A program made the translations under genes and the position numbers. A DNA stretch of 64,000 nucleotides from Metopolophium dirhodum (taxonomy: Eukaryota > Arthropoda > Insecta > Hemiptera > Aphididae), in the NCBI RefSeq assembly GCF_019925205.1, contig NC_083565.1, positions 19,248,241 through 19,312,240 of the forward strand, given 5' to 3'. Every line of letters starts with the position of its first letter. Within the stretch, counting starts at the first letter, position 1. The notes beneath the pieces are model-generated. The model worked only from the letters and a program-made list of their open reading frames with translations. It searched no databases and was not told where the DNA came from. Shown one piece after another: positions 60,601-64,000 of this stretch.

Positions 60601-63600
60601 GCCCGTCCTCCATAATCATACGTTACTGCAGTATAGACATAAATCATGTGTTGGAAACGGTGATAGAATCGTGACTATGCTACCGATATATGTTGTGTTT
60701 TCTCACTATATTATACTGATTCAGTTTTTTTTATACATGTGAAACGCACGTATACGAGAACAAAACATTGATTATAATATTTTATTATTGACGTATAAAA
60801 ATATATTTATTTAAAATCGCATGCGATGTTTCAATCTGAAATGTCCGCAATAATAGTTCGTACAAATTTCTTACTACACACACTATAATATAATATTAAG
60901 AGCTATTATGATTGAATAGCTAGTAACTGTTGTAGTGAGGAAAGAAATGAAAGCTGGGTTAGCAAAATTATTATTATTTTTTTTTTTTTATCACGTGGAT
61001 GAATTTCCATATTGTTCAACTGCATAGAATGAAATAAACCGTGAAAAGTGGTTAAGTCTACGTGTTGCCGTTCTACCTGGGTAATTATTTGTAAACTTCA
61101 ATTGTGCAACTCGTCGAAAATGTTGCTGACAAGTGCACTACAATGAATAATATTATGTTTTTTGTATATATATTTTTTGACAATACGTAAATTATTATTC
61201 TTGGTCAACAATTGTATCATTATTCTTGTTTAAACACGTTCCTGTAAACTGCATATTATAATATTAATCAATAATATCTTAGCCCTTAGGTATTAATATA
61301 TAGATATCTGCCGGCTACCGATATATAGATACGTTACTTTTTATATTGTTAATCTTATGTTATATTATCATCTTCTGTCAACCATCGTTAATGTATGGGT
61401 TGAAATTCATACTATTTGTTATAAAAATAACGCGTAGAGTTAATTTACTCAAAATAAAAAAAAATCTGTTCTTCATGAAACCGGTAGGTAGTAGGGTATT
61501 GAAATGAGTATTTTCGCAGAATAATAAAATTGCAATGACACGTAAACATAATATTCGATGTAATATATTCATGGACGCATTTATAATATATAAATATACC
61601 TACTGAGCTCGTAATGTTTCATATAATTTTGGGCAATACTAAAAAAAAAAATAAAAATCTCGTACATGTTCAGTAGCTATACCTAAATTATTATTATCAT
61701 AATTATGAATTTGCCGTGCTAATATAATAGTCATTCGCGCAATCGTTTGCGGTCGGTTTCTCTAATGCATATAATATATCTAATTCACATTATCATCACA
61801 GCAGTGGCGCGGTAAAATACAAAATAAAAACGTGTGTGCGTTCCGATATCAAACTATCAATGTTTATAATATAGTCTATAAGAACTCGTGTTTTTTTTTT
61901 TGCTAAAACTTTGTAGAGTTTATTACAACGGTAAAAACCACAAGGTCGTCGCGCAGTATGTATGTAAAGACAAAAAAAATCTAATAATTTATAGATATGT
62001 TTTGCTCATTTCATTATAGCACTGGCTCCGAGAGTGAAAGTATACCTATACATACTTTTTGATAAAACATTTATTTTCAATTAACCTTCTCAAGTCCCCG
62101 ATTCCGCTGTGTAGCGACTCACCGGGATTTCTTCGTTTTTGCACAACACTTTTAAACTGCTACACGCGTATACAACAATATTGTTACGTAAATCTGTGTA
62201 CCTTCCTATATGTCACACGACGCGTATAACATAATATCTAATAATATTATGACTATCGAGTATTGAACATTATCAGTAAATTGTGGTTCTCATACCGAAA
62301 AAAAATCAACACTATTATTGAATTAGTTTCCGATATTTTATGCGACGGACGTTCAAATTGGTTACCACTAGGATTTTTCTAGATATATTATAATTATATA
62401 TTTTTTTTAAATATACAATACTAATCACAATCACATAATATACAATTTATATCGTTTACACTTACAATGCGCTTTTTTTTTTAAATACTAATATATCCGG
62501 GAACAACGGGAATCAATCACATGATTGCAACAACACGTATCTCAAGCTTTGCACACCCTATAATAATAATAATAATAATAATATTATATTACGTACATTA
62601 TTATGTAGATTCCTATAATATATACCTACTGATAGATGGTACTAGGTATAATATATATATATAAGATTTTAAAGATTTCTAACAGCTATTCATTAAACTT
62701 TTAAATAATATTGTGATTCAACACAAATTAAGTATATAATATATTATATATACATAAGTGTATATTATTTATTTTAGTTTCTTCAAGACGTTTGTGTTCG
62801 AACACATGCAGGTTAACTCAATAGTTGCGTGTACACACCAATGTGTATTTTTCATAATCATTCATCACATTTGTTTTGAACCTATTATGTCAGTGCATTA
62901 AAATGTCGTACATTTTATTGGTGGCGGTATATACAATAATATAGTGTACGTCATTCTACTTCCATCTCAATGTAAGCATACGCAAAATGCACGAGATTCG
63001 TCCGATTTTCACCGACTTTCGATCGAATCCAGCGACAAGGCTCGACGGTTAATCTTCGTAATACTTCGTTTCGGATATATACTCAATACTCATACTAGTC
63101 ATACTATATACAGCAATGTATATTCCTATACCTCCTACAGAGTATGGTCGCACAGTACAGCTGTGATGGCTAGGCAGTGTTCGTACCACGGCCCTATACT
63201 ATTCTACTTACGACAACGTGTACATAATATATATATATACAATATAAATATACCTATTATAATGAAATAAGATACCAGCTGCAGTATTATATTTATATAT
63301 CATATGTACATTATATATATACCTATCTGTATATAATATTTTATATACATACAATAACGCACTGCAGCAATGAGCTCGATAAATTGCAGCGTGCAGCGCA
63401 CACGTGTCCGCGCGTATATATATATACCTATATAATAATACTATACGTTTTACTACCTATATACTTTGTATTTTTTTTACGAAATCATAAATCGTTTTCC
63501 TCGAAACGTATAATTCGTCCGTATTACCTCTATACATATATATATACGATACATAATATTATATAAATGTGATATTCGGTCGTGAAGTCGTGAAGCAATC

Positions 63601-64000
63601 AACGGCGCGGAGAGGAGTCATTGCGCCTTATAATACCGGCGCGCCGTGTACAGGTACCTAGGTTTATACCTACCAATATATATATATATATATATACCAT
63701 ATCTATCCGTCTGCCCCGCGTCCGAATATAATACGCGTACACGCCGATCCGTCGTGTACCTATATAATGGTAATATTATATTATATTCAAATAACAGACG
63801 CGTGATTATGTGTAGCGATAATTTGTGATCTCGTATATCATATACAAATGACTCGGACGATGGTCCGCCGGGATTCGTGTGTGATTGCCGGTTTCGACGA
63901 TGGTAGTCTAATAAGATCCGGCGGGCACGTCTTCGCTGCAGCATGGCATGTTACCTGGTGCGTACCTGCAGCAGTGTATAAATATGTATCTGTATATACA
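57610..64000 (+). other. Probable further intron sequence of the Runt-domain gene; no exon recognised
   Basis: It follows the donor GTAAGG at 57610. No additional RUNX exon, including the conserved C-terminal motif, could be identified. It contains TA-dinucleotide runs (for example 63677-63698), T/A homopolymers and a GC-richer stretch at 63580-63960. A short ATG-led segment before GTGCGTAC near 63942-63960 could be an exon of something, but nothing supports it. Confidence 0.45.

Noticed and set aside
63618..63944. 108-codon minus-strand frame with Arg-rich start
   Set aside because: Runs over a TA-repeat (IYIYIYI) and GC-rich DNA and lacks any family similarity; probably composition only.

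Overview
The window is AT-rich animal DNA with many short introns, consensus GT/AG splice sites, abundant TA-rich and GGTACC-type simple sequence, nested non-autonomous DNA transposons and short CCTAA (insect telomere-type) tracts. Together with the gene content this fits an insect, most likely a hemipteran of the aphid type; that assignment is inference from sequence texture. All genes are split, so each gene entry gives exon coordinates derived from splice signals, reading frame and family similarity.

Layout. (1) 348-4092 (+): the C-terminal ~576 codons of a divergent HEAT-repeat protein related to the PP2A scaffold subunit A (PR65); its 5' end lies outside the window. (2) 4752-14455 (-): a complete 14-exon M1 zinc aminopeptidase N of 993 residues with an N-terminal signal anchor, convergent with gene 1. 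(3) 16636-18561 (-): a complete 5-exon Rheb GTPase. (4) 18562-24618: intergenic; a TSD-flanked hAT-type MITE, a full-length 5S rRNA sequence (-), a 5'-truncated Jockey-type LINE with a target-site duplication, and an odd GC-richer block carrying two related hairpins. (5) 24619-26767 (+): a trimethylguanosine synthase (TGS1) methyltransferase whose predicted in-frame N-terminus is a hydrophobic two-segment membrane-like domain; immediately downstream, inverted, lies a decayed copy of its catalytic exons. (6) 26768-34983: repeats, including a perfectly TSD-flanked hAT-like element. (7) 34984-36662 (-): a second complete Rheb paralogue with the same exon structure but a two-residue deletion in switch II. 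(8) 36663-49517: repeat-dominated intergenic DNA with an inverted-repeat element containing a tRNA-like core, a nested transposon inside an older repeat, a tandem 155-bp duplication and a decayed P/THAP-like transposase. (9) 49518-57609 (+): the first three coding exons of a Runt-domain (RUNX family) transcription factor with a CpG-rich promoter; its 3' exons lie beyond the part I could resolve.

The genes do not form a pathway, apart from the Rheb pair (TOR signalling). The most interesting points are the Rheb duplication with a switch II change, the membrane-domain/TGS1 fusion with its inverted pseudogene, the compensatory hairpin pair at 23.1-23.3 kb, and well-preserved nested transposon insertions with exact 8-bp target duplications.
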